57,078 nucleotides of DNA, taken from NCBI RefSeq assembly GCF_020889785.1, contig NZ_JACMYK010000035.1, forward strand, positions 1 to 57,078, read 5' to 3'. The stretch comes from Bradyrhizobium acaciae (GTDB lineage Bacteria > Pseudomonadota > Alphaproteobacteria > Rhizobiales > Xanthobacteraceae). Each line of letters opens with the position of its first letter. Position 1 is the stretch's first letter. Below, one piece after another: positions 10,522 through 18,917 of the stretch. Below the pieces are notes generated by a model. That model was not told the DNA's origin, did not search any database, and saw only the letters and a list, made by a program, of their open reading frames with translations. The translations under genes were made by a program, and so were the position numbers.

Positions 10522-10823
10522 GCGCTGCCGTTAGTCCCCACTTCGCTCGAAAACGCTACGTCGCGAGTGACGCGGCGAGGGCCCCCGGCAGCCTGATCCG
10601 TCGCGTCGTGTCATTTTCTAACAGCGGAACCCCGGCGGCGGCAACAGCGTGGCAGCAGCAGAAAGGGCTTGTACATAACTACTTTGGCGGGTGCGGTTCC
10701 GATGTCACAGAGGCGACACGTGGCTGCCTTGCAATGATCACGCCGGAACCCATGTTCCCCAAGCAACTGCGCTCCTGGCGCGCGCGTTGTCCCCAGCTTC
10801 ATGAAAGCAAAGGGAGTACCCGC
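10522..10823. other. Divergent intergenic region
   Basis: About 300 bases between livH (leftward) and the small repeat protein (rightward). It should hold both promoters. A good ribosome binding site AGGGAG is at 10811-10816 for the rightward gene. No ORF with coding character, no repeat and no certain promoter were seen. Confidence 0.5.
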
Positions 10824-10970
10824 ATGAGCAATCAGAACCAGAAGCCGGGCCAGCAAGGCCAGAAGCCTGGTCAGAAGCCGGGCCAGCAACAGCAGGGTGG
10901 CGGGCAGAAGCCCGGCCAGCAGCAGCAGGATCCGGGCCGGCAGGGCCAGACCCCTGATCCGGAGCGCTAG
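10824..10970 (+). CDS. Tiny GQKPGQQ-repeat protein
   Basis: 48 residues (start MSNQNQKPGQQ), preceded at 7-nt spacing by AGGGAG and followed by its own terminator at 11026. The sequence is almost entirely Gln, Gly, Pro and Lys in GQKPGQ(Q) repeats and has no hydrophobic residue except in the ends. It is intrinsically disordered, and its function is unknown. The good ribosome site and dedicated terminator argue for a real expressed gene. Similar glycine-glutamine-rich small proteins are frequent in rhizobia (recalled, not checked). Confidence 0.65.
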   Translation: MSNQNQKPGQQGQKPGQKPGQQQQGGGQKPGQQQQDPGRQGQTPDPER

Positions 10971-11025
10971 TCCCGAGACGTAGAGCAAGCAACGTCAGCA
11001 AGCGACGTCAGCAGGAGCAGTTCCA

Positions 11026-11060
11026 GAAGGGTCTCGCCGCAAGGCGGGACCCTTCTTTCT
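11026..11060 (+). terminator. Rho-independent terminator
   Basis: AAGGGTCTCGCC, loop GCAA, GGCGGGACCCTT: a 12-bp stem with one T-G wobble and a GNRA loop, followed by CTTTCTT. It serves the small repeat protein. Confidence 0.85.
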
Positions 11061-11234
11061 TGCGCCGTTTTGGCACGGCGCCGACCGTTCCCCCGACCAT
11101 CCCCAAGCCGGCTAATCCCCAGCTCGATTAAGGTAAACAAAGGGTTTAAATTGCTGCCGGCAATCGATCGGCGTTACCTCGCAGGCTGAACCGTCGCCGA
11201 CCTGAATGGCGCCGGAGAGAGACGGGAAGCGGCA

Positions 11235-11762
11235 ATGTCGAACAACTGGCGGATCAGCTCCTTCAACGGCGCGCTGCTTGCGGCCTATTTCATTCCGGTC
11301 TGGACCATCATCGCCTTCAGCATCATGGTATCGCCGATCCACGGCCTCTATGAGCGGCCGAGCGTGTCGATCGCGCTGTATGCGAGCGACTATCTGCACC
11401 TCTCGAAGATTGCGACGGTACGGCTCGCATGGCTCCTGGCGCTGGCGCGGATCACCGTGGTTGCGTTCTTCGCGGTCTTCCTCGCGATGACGGCCTTTTC
11501 GCCGCTGCGCAAGAACAGCGACGGCAGCGACGAGGCGCTTGCGGTCGCGCTCTGCCTCGGCAGCGTGCTGAGCTTCGCCAGCATGATGATGGCCTCCAGG
11601 GTCGGCGAGATCGAAGCGCTGCGCATGCATGCAGCCGAGCTTCTGATGCTGCTCGGCACCGCGATCGTGATGCTGTTCGAGACGTCGCCGAAGCGGGCCC
11701 CCGAGGCACCCGTTGCCGAGGCGGGCGCGCCGACCGGCGAGCTATCCCTTCAGCAGCCCTAG
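11235..11762 (+). CDS. Putative membrane protein of unknown function
   Basis: 175 residues from ATG 11235. There are about four hydrophobic segments: residues 12-35, 60-85 (LAWLLALARITVVAFFAVFLAM), 103-118, and 133-147. The C-terminal 25 residues are Ala/Pro/Glu-rich and cytosolic-looking. No family was recognised. The preceding bases (11060-11234) hold no gene. The 3' end overlaps the convergent pcaC by 21 bases, so the two genes are antisense at their ends. Confidence 0.72.
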   Translation: MSNNWRISSFNGALLAAYFIPVWTIIAFSIMVSPIHGLYERPSVSIALYASDYLHLSKIATVRLAWLLALARITVVAFFAVFLAMTAFSPLRKNSDGSDEALAVALCLGSVLSFASMMMASRVGEIEALRMHAAELLMLLGTAIVMLFETSPKRAPEAPVAEAGAPTGELSLQQP

Positions 11763-12134
11763 TTCGGCAATGATCGCGCCGGCTTCCTTGACGGCGTGAT
11801 TGGCGGCGGGCACGCCGCAATAGATCGCCTGCTGCAGCAGGATCTCCTTGATGTCGTCGGGCGTGAATCCGCCTTCGGCGAGCGCCGCGCGCACATGCAG
11901 GCGGAATTCGTCCCACTGGCCGAGCGCGACCATGGTGCCGATCACAAGCACGCGGCGGGTGCGATGATCGAAATGCGGCCGGGTCCAGATGTCGCCCCAC
12001 GCATAGCGCGTGATCAGGTCCTGGAAGTCGGTGTTGAACGCGTTGCGGTTCTTGATCGATTTGTCGACCCATTCATTGCCGAGCACCTTCCGGCGCTGGG
12101 TCATGCCGTCGTCGCGGCGCTGATTGTCGTCCAT
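11742..12134 (-). CDS. pcaC: 4-carboxymuconolactone decarboxylase
   Basis: 130 residues, full length for PcaC. Conserved stretches are MTQRRKVLGNEWVDKS, FNTDFQDLITRYAWGDIWTRP, LDHRTRRVLVIGTMVALG-like HFDHRTRRVLVIG, EFRLHVRAALAEGG and LLQQAIYCGVPAANHA. It decarboxylates 4-carboxymuconolactone to 3-oxoadipate enol-lactone in the protocatechuate branch of the beta-ketoadipate pathway. It follows pcaB and pcaD on the same strand, with a palindromic repeat between pcaD and pcaC. Confidence 0.93.
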   Translation of the reverse strand: MDDNQRRDDGMTQRRKVLGNEWVDKSIKNRNAFNTDFQDLITRYAWGDIWTRPHFDHRTRRVLVIGTMVALGQWDEFRLHVRAALAEGGFTPDDIKEILLQQAIYCGVPAANHAVKEAGAIIAELGLLKG

Positions 12135-12147
12135 GGATGTCTCCTCT

Positions 12148-12231
12148 CGTCATTGCGAGGAGCGAAGCGACGAAGCAATCCATGTCTCGGCAGGCGGTGA
12201 CATGGATTGCTTCGCTCCGCTCGCAATGACG
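12148..12231. repeat. Palindromic intergenic repeat, family B copy 2
   Basis: Near-identical in its outer arms to 4189-4263: CGTCATTGCGAGGAGCGAAG at one end and CGCTCGCAATGACG at the other, with GAAGCAATCCATG and CATGGATTGCTTC inside. It lies within the pcaD-pcaC gap and could reduce pcaC expression. Confidence 0.85.
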
Positions 12232-12248
12232 TCCATTGCTGCTTGCGT

Positions 12249-13031
12249 TTAACGTTGCGTCAGGAAACCGACCACGGCCTCGGTGAAGGCGTGCGACTGC
12301 TCGACATTGGAAATATGTGCGGCATCGAGCAGCGTCATGCTCGCGCCGGGAATGCCGCTGCGGATCATCTCGCCCGCCGACACCGGCGTCGCCATGTCCT
12401 GCTTTCCAGCGATCACCAGGGTCGGGCTCTTGATTTTGGGCAGCAGCGCGCGCTGGTCGAGCGTCGACAGCGCCTCGCAGCAGGCGAGATAGCCCTCGAC
12501 AGGAGAGGCGATCAGCATCGCCTTCATGCGCGCCGTGATCTGCGGCTCGCGCTCGCGGAAGTCGGCGGTCAGCCAGCCCGCGATCACGGTGTCGGCGACG
12601 GCGGCGATGCCACCTTCCTTCACCGCCTTGATCCGATTCAGCCAGTTGGTCGGATCGGGATAGTAGCAGGCGGTGTTGGCGAGGATCAGCTTGCCGAACC
12701 GCTCAGGCGCATTGGCGCCGAGCCATTGCCCGACCATGCCGCCCATCGACAGGCCGCACCAATGCACCTTCTCGATGTTGAGGTCGTCGAGGATCGCGAG
12801 CACGTCGCGGCCGAAGCGCTCCATCGAGTAGGGGCCCGCCGGCACGCCAGACTTGCCGTGACCGCGGCGGTCGTAACGGATGACGCGGAACATCTGCGTC
12901 AGCGCCGGCATCTGCGGCTCCCACATCTGCAAGGTGCAGCCGAGCGAGTTCGACAGCATCAGGGTCGGTCCGCCGTCGCGGCCGTCCACCTGGACGTTGA
13001 GCAGGCACCCGTCGGCGTTGATCATCGGCAT
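12249..13031 (-). CDS. pcaD: 3-oxoadipate enol-lactonase
   Basis: 260 residues, an alpha/beta hydrolase. The nucleophile elbow is GLSMGGMVG (Ser at the centre, near residue 95), the oxyanion region is LSNSLGCTLQMW, the acid Asp is in the VIAGKQDMATP segment, and the catalytic His in AAHISNVEQS. These are PcaD-specific. It hydrolyses beta-ketoadipate enol-lactone to beta-ketoadipate. It follows pcaB by 24 bases, so they are co-transcribed. Confidence 0.93.
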   Translation of the reverse strand: MPMINADGCLLNVQVDGRDGGPTLMLSNSLGCTLQMWEPQMPALTQMFRVIRYDRRGHGKSGVPAGPYSMERFGRDVLAILDDLNIEKVHWCGLSMGGMVGQWLGANAPERFGKLILANTACYYPDPTNWLNRIKAVKEGGIAAVADTVIAGWLTADFREREPQITARMKAMLIASPVEGYLACCEALSTLDQRALLPKIKSPTLVIAGKQDMATPVSAGEMIRSGIPGASMTLLDAAHISNVEQSHAFTEAVVGFLTQR

Positions 13032-13055
13032 CGTCTTGTCCCTCTCGTCATCCCG

Positions 13056-14408
13056 CTATTTGTCCAGTGAAGCCAGCAGGCGGTCGATCAGGGCCTGCGA
13101 GGCGCCCTGATAGGCCATCGGCTCGAACAGTTCCGCGATTCGCTTGGCGTCAAGATGCGCGGTGACCTTCGCATCCGCCGACAGCACGTCGCGCAAGTGC
13201 TTCTTGTCCGCGATCGCCTGCTTGCTCGCGGCTTCGATCAGATGATGGGCGTCGCTCTTGCCGATCTTGTCGGCGAGCGCAAAGGTGACGGCTTCTGCCA
13301 TGATCAACCCATGGGTCGCATCGAGATTGGCGCGCATCCGCGCCTTATCGACCTCGAGCCCTTCGGCGAGATCGACTGTCACGGCGAGCGCGCCAGAGGT
13401 CACCAGCATCAGGCTCGGCAAGGTCGGCCATTCCGCATGCCACGGGCCGGCGCTGCGCTCATGGTCCTGGACCTGTGCGGCAAGGATCGTTGCGGCGAGG
13501 TTCGGCGCCATGGTCGCAACTCCCAGCGCGCTCGCGGCGGCGACCGGATTGCGCTTGTGCGGCATGGTGGACGAGCCGCCGCGGCCGGCGCCTGCGGGCT
13601 CGAAGGCCTCGCCGACATCGGTCTGCATCATCAGCGAAACGTCCCGCGCTATCTTGCCGCAGCTGCCGGCGAGAATCGCGAACACCGACGCCGCTTCCGC
13701 GATGCGGTCGCGGTGGGTGTGCCAGGGCGCATCGGGCAAGGGCAGGTCGAGCTCTTTCGCCAGCGCTGCGGCGACCGGAAGTCCCTTGTCGCCGAGTGCG
13801 GCGAGCGTGCCGGCGGCACCGCCGAATTGCAGCGCCAGCGTTGCGCGACGCAACCGTTGCAGTCGCTTGCGCGAGCGATGCAGGGCTGCGGCATATTCGG
13901 CGAGCTTCAGTCCGAACGGCATCGGCAGCGCATGCTGCAACCAGGTCCGCGCCACCATTGCGGTGTTGCGATGGGCGCGGGCGAGGCCGGCAAAACCCGC
14001 AACGGCACGGTCGAGGTCGGCGAGTAGTGCATCGATGCCGGCGCGCAGCGACAGCATGGTCGCGGTGTCGATGACGTCCTGGCTGGTTGCGCCCCAGTGC
14101 ACGTAGCGCGCGGCCTCGACATCCGCCTTGGCGACATCAGCGGTCAGGGCCTTCACCAGCGGGATCGCCAGATTGCCGGATCGCGTCGCGGCATCGGCCA
14201 GCGCGGCGAGGTCGAATGATTCGGCTTTGCAGGCCGCGGCAATCGGTCCTGCGCTCGCCGCGGGAATCACGCCGCAGGCCACCTCGGCGCGGGCCAGCGC
14301 GGCCTCGAAATCCAGCATGTTCTGCAGCGTGGCGCTATCGTCGCACACCGCGCGCATCGCGGCGCTCGACAGCATCGGCGCAAGCAGGGGAGAAATGGCT
14401 GTGCTCAT
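13056..14408 (-). CDS. pcaB: 3-carboxy-cis,cis-muconate cycloisomerase
   Basis: 450 residues from ATG 14408 (MSTAISPLLAPMLSSAAMRA). Fumarase/aspartase superfamily signature GGSSTMPHKRNPVAA is near residue 276, with HWGATSQDVIDTA near 105 and TWLQHALPMPFGLK near 156. It lactonises 3-carboxymuconate in protocatechuate degradation. It is the first gene of pcaB-D-C. The dioxygenase genes pcaGH and regulator pcaQ are not in the window. The 14409-14619 gap separates it from the rightward cox genes. Confidence 0.94.
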   Translation of the reverse strand: MSTAISPLLAPMLSSAAMRAVCDDSATLQNMLDFEAALARAEVACGVIPAASAGPIAAACKAESFDLAALADAATRSGNLAIPLVKALTADVAKADVEAARYVHWGATSQDVIDTATMLSLRAGIDALLADLDRAVAGFAGLARAHRNTAMVARTWLQHALPMPFGLKLAEYAAALHRSRKRLQRLRRATLALQFGGAAGTLAALGDKGLPVAAALAKELDLPLPDAPWHTHRDRIAEAASVFAILAGSCGKIARDVSLMMQTDVGEAFEPAGAGRGGSSTMPHKRNPVAAASALGVATMAPNLAATILAAQVQDHERSAGPWHAEWPTLPSLMLVTSGALAVTVDLAEGLEVDKARMRANLDATHGLIMAEAVTFALADKIGKSDAHHLIEAASKQAIADKKHLRDVLSADAKVTAHLDAKRIAELFEPMAYQGASQALIDRLLASLDK

Positions 14409-14619
14409 GGCGCGCGACCTAACCACTCCCGGGCGTCGCTGCCAATGCCCCGGCGCTGCCGTCATTTTCGGCAGTGTGGATCGCGCGATTTCGTGAACTG
14501 CGAGCTAGGCTTGCTGCGGTTGCGAATATGCATCGCTCATCCTCCGAAGGTGCCCTTTCCTTTGCGCCTCGGCTGCTTTACTTGGGGGAAAAGGTTCTTA
14601 GCGATCGAGGAGGTCCCCC

Positions 14620-15066
14620 ATGGCCATGACAATGACCGGCGAAGTCCAGCTTGCAGCGCCGCGCCAGGCTGTCTGGGACAAGCTCAACGATCCGGAAGTG
14701 CTGAAGGCCTGCATTCCCGGCTGCGAAGAGCTGGAGAAGACCGATGAAGGCGGCTTCCGCGCCACTGCCAAGATGAAGGTCGGCCCGGTCTCGGCCCGCT
14801 TCAAGGGCAAGGTTACCTTGAGCGATCTCGATCCGCCGAACGGCTACAAGATTTCGGGTGAAGGCGAGGGCGGGGTCGCCGGCTTCGCCAAGGGCGGCGC
14901 CACCGTGGGCCTGGCCGACAAGGATGGCGGTACGCTTCTGAGCTACAACGTGGAAGCGCAGATCGGCGGCAAGCTCGCCCAACTCGGCCAGCGCCTGATC
15001 AACGGCGCCGCCAAGAAGCTGGCCGATGAATTCTTTGCAAATTTTGCAAAGGCGGTGCAGGGTTAG
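14620..15066 (+). CDS. coxG: Carbon monoxide dehydrogenase subunit G (CoxG, SRPBCC family)
   Basis: 148 residues with a good ribosome site GAGGAGG just before ATG 14620. The START/SRPBCC fold signature is clear: GEVQLAAPRQAVWDKLNDPEVLKACIPGCEE, GPVSARFKGKV, AKGGATVGLADKDGGT, VEAQIGGKLAQLGQRLI. Members bind membranes or help assemble molybdenum hydroxylases of the CO dehydrogenase family. It starts the cox-like cluster. Confidence 0.9.
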   Translation: MAMTMTGEVQLAAPRQAVWDKLNDPEVLKACIPGCEELEKTDEGGFRATAKMKVGPVSARFKGKVTLSDLDPPNGYKISGEGEGGVAGFAKGGATVGLADKDGGTLLSYNVEAQIGGKLAQLGQRLINGAAKKLADEFFANFAKAVQG

Positions 15067-15233
15067 CCTGCTTTCCGGCTGGACTACCTGAGTCCGGCCA
15101 AGTCTTCCCGCTATGTCCTGGATGGGTGGCTCGAAAGGTTGCCCATCGCGGGGCGCGCCCATATTATGCCGTCTGGAATGATTTTAAACCGCCTGCTTCG
15201 CCGATATGCGGCGAGGCAGATAAGAGAGTGCTG

Positions 15234-15719
15234 ATGGCCAAGATTTCAATGATCGTGAACGGCAACCCCGTTAACGCCAACGTCGACCCCCGTACCCTTC
15301 TGGTCCAGTTTCTGCGCGAAAATCTGCGGCTGACCGGTACGCATGTCGGCTGCGACACCTCGCAGTGCGGCGCCTGCGTCGTGCACCTGGACGGCAAGGC
15401 GGTGAAGTCCTGCACGACGCTTGCGGTGATGGCCGACGGTCATGAGGTCAAGACCATCGAGGGGCTGGCTGCCGACGGTGCGCCGCTGCACCCGATGCAG
15501 GAGGCCTTCCGCGAGCATCACGGCCTGCAATGCGGCTTCTGCACGCCGGGCATGATCATGACCGCGGTCGACCTGGTCCATCGCAAGGGCCACGAGCTCT
15601 CCGACGAGGTGATCCGCGAGGAGCTGGAAGGCAATCTCTGCCGCTGCACCGGCTACCAGAACATCGTGGCTTCGATCGCCGCCGGCGCCAAGGCGATGGC
15701 GAAGTCGGATCTAGCTTAA
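15234..15719 (+). CDS. coxS: CO dehydrogenase-type small subunit, [2Fe-2S] protein
   Basis: 161 residues from ATG 15234 (MAKISMIVNGNPV). Two [2Fe-2S] clusters are fully encoded: plant-type ferredoxin Cys40, Cys45, Cys48, Cys60, and the all-helical type Cys100-x2-Cys103 and Cys136-x-Cys138. It passes electrons from the Mo cofactor to FAD in molybdenum hydroxylases. It could serve CO dehydrogenase or another xanthine-oxidase family enzyme, because without CoxL the substrate cannot be read. An upstream in-frame extension to 15126 is not supported. Confidence 0.94.
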   Translation: MAKISMIVNGNPVNANVDPRTLLVQFLRENLRLTGTHVGCDTSQCGACVVHLDGKAVKSCTTLAVMADGHEVKTIEGLAADGAPLHPMQEAFREHHGLQCGFCTPGMIMTAVDLVHRKGHELSDEVIREELEGNLCRCTGYQNIVASIAAGAKAMAKSDLA

Positions 15720-15756
15720 TCAGCCATTCGTCGCGATTTGCGATCAGGACATTCCA

Positions 15757-16563
15757 ATGTACGAATTCAAATATCATCGTCCCGGCACCGTGCGGCAGGC
15801 CGCCAATCTGCTGGTGAAGAACGAGGACGCCAAGCTGATTGCCGGCGGTCACACGCTGGTGCCGGTCATGAAGCAGCGGCTGGCAAGCCCGCCGCATCTG
15901 GTCGACCTCTCCCACATCGAAGGTCTCGACACGATCGAGATGAAGGGCCGCTCGCTGGTGATCGGCGCCACCGCCAAGCACGCCGAGGTCGCGAACTCTG
16001 CGATCGTGGGCGAGGCGATCCCGGCGCTGGCCGAACTTGCCGGCCTGATCGGCGATCCCGCCGTGCGTCACCGCGGCACCATCGGCGGCTCGCTCGCCAA
16101 CAACGACCCGACCGCCGACTATCCGGCCGCGGTGCTGGCGCTGGGCGCCACCATCGTCACCAACAAGCGCCGCCTCAAGGCCGAGGAGTATTTCCAGGGC
16201 CTGTTCTCGACTGCGCTCGAGGCCGACGAGATCATCACCAAGGTGATGTTCCCGCTGCCGAAGAAGGCGGCCTACGTCAAGTTCCGCAACCAGGCCTCGC
16301 GCTATGCGTTGGTTGGTGTGTTCGTGGCCAAGCGTCCGTCCGACGTGCGCGTCGCGGTCACCGGTGCGGGCTCCGACGGCGTGTTCCGCGTCTCCGCGTT
16401 CGAGGAGGCCCTGAAGAAGCGCTTCTCGCACAAGGTGCTCGACGGCATCGCGGTTCCCCCCGAAGGGCTGAACAGCGACCTGCACGGCAGTGCCGAATAC
16501 CGCGCGCATCTGATCGGCGTTCTGACGCGCCGGGCGGTGGAAGCCGCCAACGCCAAGGACTAG
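15757..16563 (+). CDS. coxM: CO dehydrogenase-type medium subunit, FAD-binding
   Basis: 268 residues. FAD-binding motifs of the family are AGGHTLVPVMK near 29-39 and TIGGSLANNDPTADYPA near 109. FAD passes electrons to the quinone pool or another acceptor. Only 37 bases separate it from coxS. The molybdenum subunit CoxL (about 780-800 residues), normally encoded between coxS and coxM in this gene order, is absent here. Its stop codon TAG lies inside a short tandem repeat. Confidence 0.93.
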   Translation: MYEFKYHRPGTVRQAANLLVKNEDAKLIAGGHTLVPVMKQRLASPPHLVDLSHIEGLDTIEMKGRSLVIGATAKHAEVANSAIVGEAIPALAELAGLIGDPAVRHRGTIGGSLANNDPTADYPAAVLALGATIVTNKRRLKAEEYFQGLFSTALEADEIITKVMFPLPKKAAYVKFRNQASRYALVGVFVAKRPSDVRVAVTGAGSDGVFRVSAFEEALKKRFSHKVLDGIAVPPEGLNSDLHGSAEYRAHLIGVLTRRAVEAANAKD

Positions 16564-16624
16564 ATCCAGGGACTAGATCCAAGGGACTAGATACGACCTA
16601 GGGCCCAAGGATTAGATCCAAGGC
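16555..16624 (+). repeat. Four-copy 14-bp tandem repeat over the coxM stop
   Basis: Units are AAGGACTAGATCC, AGGGACTAGATCC, AAGGGACTAGATAC and, after a 12-base interruption, AAGGATTAGATCC. The first copy contains the coxM stop TAG at 16561. Slippage here would alter only the coxM-coxD gap. Confidence 0.85.
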
Positions 16625-16662
16625 GTGATGTTGCTAACCCCTGTTCGAAGACTGGCTGTTCC

Positions 16663-17571
16663 ATGAGTGCATCGGCGTTACCTACCTCCGTCGATGCGCT
16701 CGAGGAGCTATTGACGTCGCGCGGCTATCTCGCCGAACGGTCGCTCGCGACCGTGACCTATCTGGCGCTGCGCATGGGCCGGCCGCTGTTCCTCGAAGGC
16801 GAGGCCGGCGTCGGCAAGACCGAGATCGCCAAGGTGCTGTCGGCGGCACTGGGTCGCAAGCTGATCCGCCTGCAATGCTATGAGGGCCTCGACGTCGCCT
16901 CCGCCGTCTATGAGTGGAGCAGCGCGGCGCAGATGATCGCGATCCGCCTTGCGGAAGCCTCCGGCGATACCGATCGCGACCAGCTCGCGAGCGACATCTT
17001 CGCCGAGCGCTTCCTGATCAAGCGGCCGCTGCTGCAGGCGCTCGAGCCCGACGTCGCGGGGCCCCCGGTGCTGCTGATCGACGAACTCGACCGCGCCGAC
17101 GAGGCATTCGAGGCGTATCTTTTGGAAATCCTCAGCGACTTCCAGGTCACCATCCCCGAGCTCGGCACCGTGAAGGCGCCGGCGCCGCCGATCGTGATCA
17201 TCACCTCGAACCGCACCCGCGAGATCCACGACGCGTTGAAGCGGCGCTGCCTCTATCACTGGGTGGACTATCCCACGGCCGACCGCGAGCTTGCGATCGT
17301 CAAGTCGCGGGTGCCGAACATCTCCGCAAAGCTGTCGCAGCAGGTCGTCCGCTTCGTGCAGGCGCTGCGCAACCAGGATTTCTACAAGTCGCCGGGAGTC
17401 GCCGAGACCATCGACTGGGCCACCGCGCTGTCCGAGCTCGATGCCCGCTCGCTGACGCCGCAGGTTGTCGGCGACACGCTGGGCGCACTGCTCAAGTATC
17501 AGGACGACATCGCGCGCATGCAGGGCGATGCGTTGCAGAAGACATTGAAGGAAGCGACGAGCGAGACGTAA
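16663..17571 (+). CDS. coxD: MoxR-family AAA+ ATPase CoxD
   Basis: 302 residues. Walker A is GEAGVGKT at 46-53, Walker B LLIDE at 137-141, sensor-1 ITSNRTREIHDALKRRCLYHW near 184-204 with the arginine finger. The MoxR subfamily is paired with a VWA protein. CoxD helps build the Cu-S-Mo centre of CO dehydrogenase and is membrane-associated (family knowledge). It sits upstream of coxE, separated by a palindromic repeat. Confidence 0.93.
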   Translation: MSASALPTSVDALEELLTSRGYLAERSLATVTYLALRMGRPLFLEGEAGVGKTEIAKVLSAALGRKLIRLQCYEGLDVASAVYEWSSAAQMIAIRLAEASGDTDRDQLASDIFAERFLIKRPLLQALEPDVAGPPVLLIDELDRADEAFEAYLLEILSDFQVTIPELGTVKAPAPPIVIITSNRTREIHDALKRRCLYHWVDYPTADRELAIVKSRVPNISAKLSQQVVRFVQALRNQDFYKSPGVAETIDWATALSELDARSLTPQVVGDTLGALLKYQDDIARMQGDALQKTLKEATSET

Positions 17572-17594
17572 GTCGCGCCCGTCGTAACAGCATT

Positions 17595-17674
17595 CGTCAT
17601 TCCGGGGCGATGCATAGCATCGAACCCGGAATCTCGAGGTTCCGGGTTCACGCTTCGCGTGCCCCGGAACGACA
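17595..17674. repeat. Palindromic intergenic repeat, family A copy 1
   Basis: Outer arms CGTCATTCCGGGGCG and CCCCGGAACGACA, inner arms AACCCGGAATCTCGAG and TTCCGGGTT. It separates coxD and coxE. Other family A copies are at 22755, 26632, 46454 and 48463. Confidence 0.85.
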
Positions 17675-17685
17675 GGGTACAAGCG

Positions 17686-18888
17686 ATGCCGATCAACCAC
17701 CTCGCGCCTCCGACCGGCCACATGGCCGACAACGTGATCGGCTTTGCCCGCGCGCTGCGGGCGGCCGGGCTGCCCGTCGGGCCGGGCTCGGTGATCGATG
17801 CGCTCGACGCGTTGCAGCTGATCGAGGTCGGCAACCGGCTCGACTTCTACGCCACGCTGGAGGCGATCTTCGTCAAGCGCCATGAGCATGCGCTGATCTT
17901 CCGCCAGGCCTTCATGCTGTTCTTCCGCGCCGCCGAGGAGTGGAAGAGCATGCTGGATTCGGTGCCGCTGCCCGACCACGCCAGGAAGAAGCCGCCGCCA
18001 GCCTCGCGTCGGGTCCAGGAGGCGATGGCGCAGCCGGCGAAGACCGAGGAGCGGCCGCAGGCCCAGGAGCAGGAGCTGAAGCTCTCGGTCTCCGACAAGG
18101 AGATTTTGCAGAAGAAGGATTTTGCGCAGATGACCGCGGCCGAGATCGCCGAGGTGACGCGCGAGATCGCCAGGATGCGGCTGCCGCAGGCCGAGCTCGT
18201 CACCCGCCGCTACCAGCCGGACGCGCGGGGACTGCGGCTCGACATGCGCCGCACCGTGCGCAACTCGCTGCGCACCGGCGGCGAGATCATCGATATCAGG
18301 AAGCTCGGCCGGATCGAGAAGCCGGCGCCGATCGTGGCGCTGCTCGATATCTCCGGCTCGATGAGCGAGTACACCCGTCTGTTCCTGCACTTCCTGCATG
18401 CCATCACCGACGCCCGCAAGCGGGTCTCGGTATTCCTGTTCGGCACCCGCCTGACCAATGTGACGCGCGCGTTACGGGCGCGTGACCCTGACGAGGCGCT
18501 GGCGAGCTGCACGTCCTCGGTCGAGGACTGGGCCGGCGGGACCCGGATCGCGACCTCGCTGCACAGCTTCAACCAGCTCTGGGCCCGCCGGGTGCTCGGG
18601 CAGGGCGCCATCGTCCTCCTTATATCCGATGGACTAGAACGGGAGGCGGATGCCAAACTGGCCTTCGAGATGGACCGTTTGCACCGCTCCTGCCGCCGCC
18701 TGATCTGGCTCAATCCGCTGCTGCGCTATTCGGGCTTCGAGGCTAAGGCGCAGGGCATCAAAATGATGTTGCCCCACGTTGACGAATTTCGCCCGGTGCA
18801 TAACTTGACGTCCATCAAGGGCTTGATCGGGGCGCTGTCGTCTCCGCCGCCGGCGCACCACCGCAGCCTGATCCGTTCCGTAGCCTAA
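17686..18888 (+). CDS. coxE: VWA-domain protein CoxE
   Basis: 400 residues from ATG 17686 (MPINHLAPPTGHMADNV). It carries a C-terminal von Willebrand A domain, with the metal-adhesion motif D221-I-S-G-S-M-S and the downstream T and D positions (GGTRIATSLHSF). Residues 110-150 are charged and linker-like. With CoxD it makes a MoxR-VWA chaperone pair that matures the CuMo cofactor. An N-terminal extension into the palindromic repeat (to 17659) is not supported. Confidence 0.92.
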   Translation: MPINHLAPPTGHMADNVIGFARALRAAGLPVGPGSVIDALDALQLIEVGNRLDFYATLEAIFVKRHEHALIFRQAFMLFFRAAEEWKSMLDSVPLPDHARKKPPPASRRVQEAMAQPAKTEERPQAQEQELKLSVSDKEILQKKDFAQMTAAEIAEVTREIARMRLPQAELVTRRYQPDARGLRLDMRRTVRNSLRTGGEIIDIRKLGRIEKPAPIVALLDISGSMSEYTRLFLHFLHAITDARKRVSVFLFGTRLTNVTRALRARDPDEALASCTSSVEDWAGGTRIATSLHSFNQLWARRVLGQGAIVLLISDGLEREADAKLAFEMDRLHRSCRRLIWLNPLLRYSGFEAKAQGIKMMLPHVDEFRPVHNLTSIKGLIGALSSPPPAHHRSLIRSVA

Positions 18889-18917
18889 GAAGCCTGACCC
18901 GATAGCAGGAGGCCACC

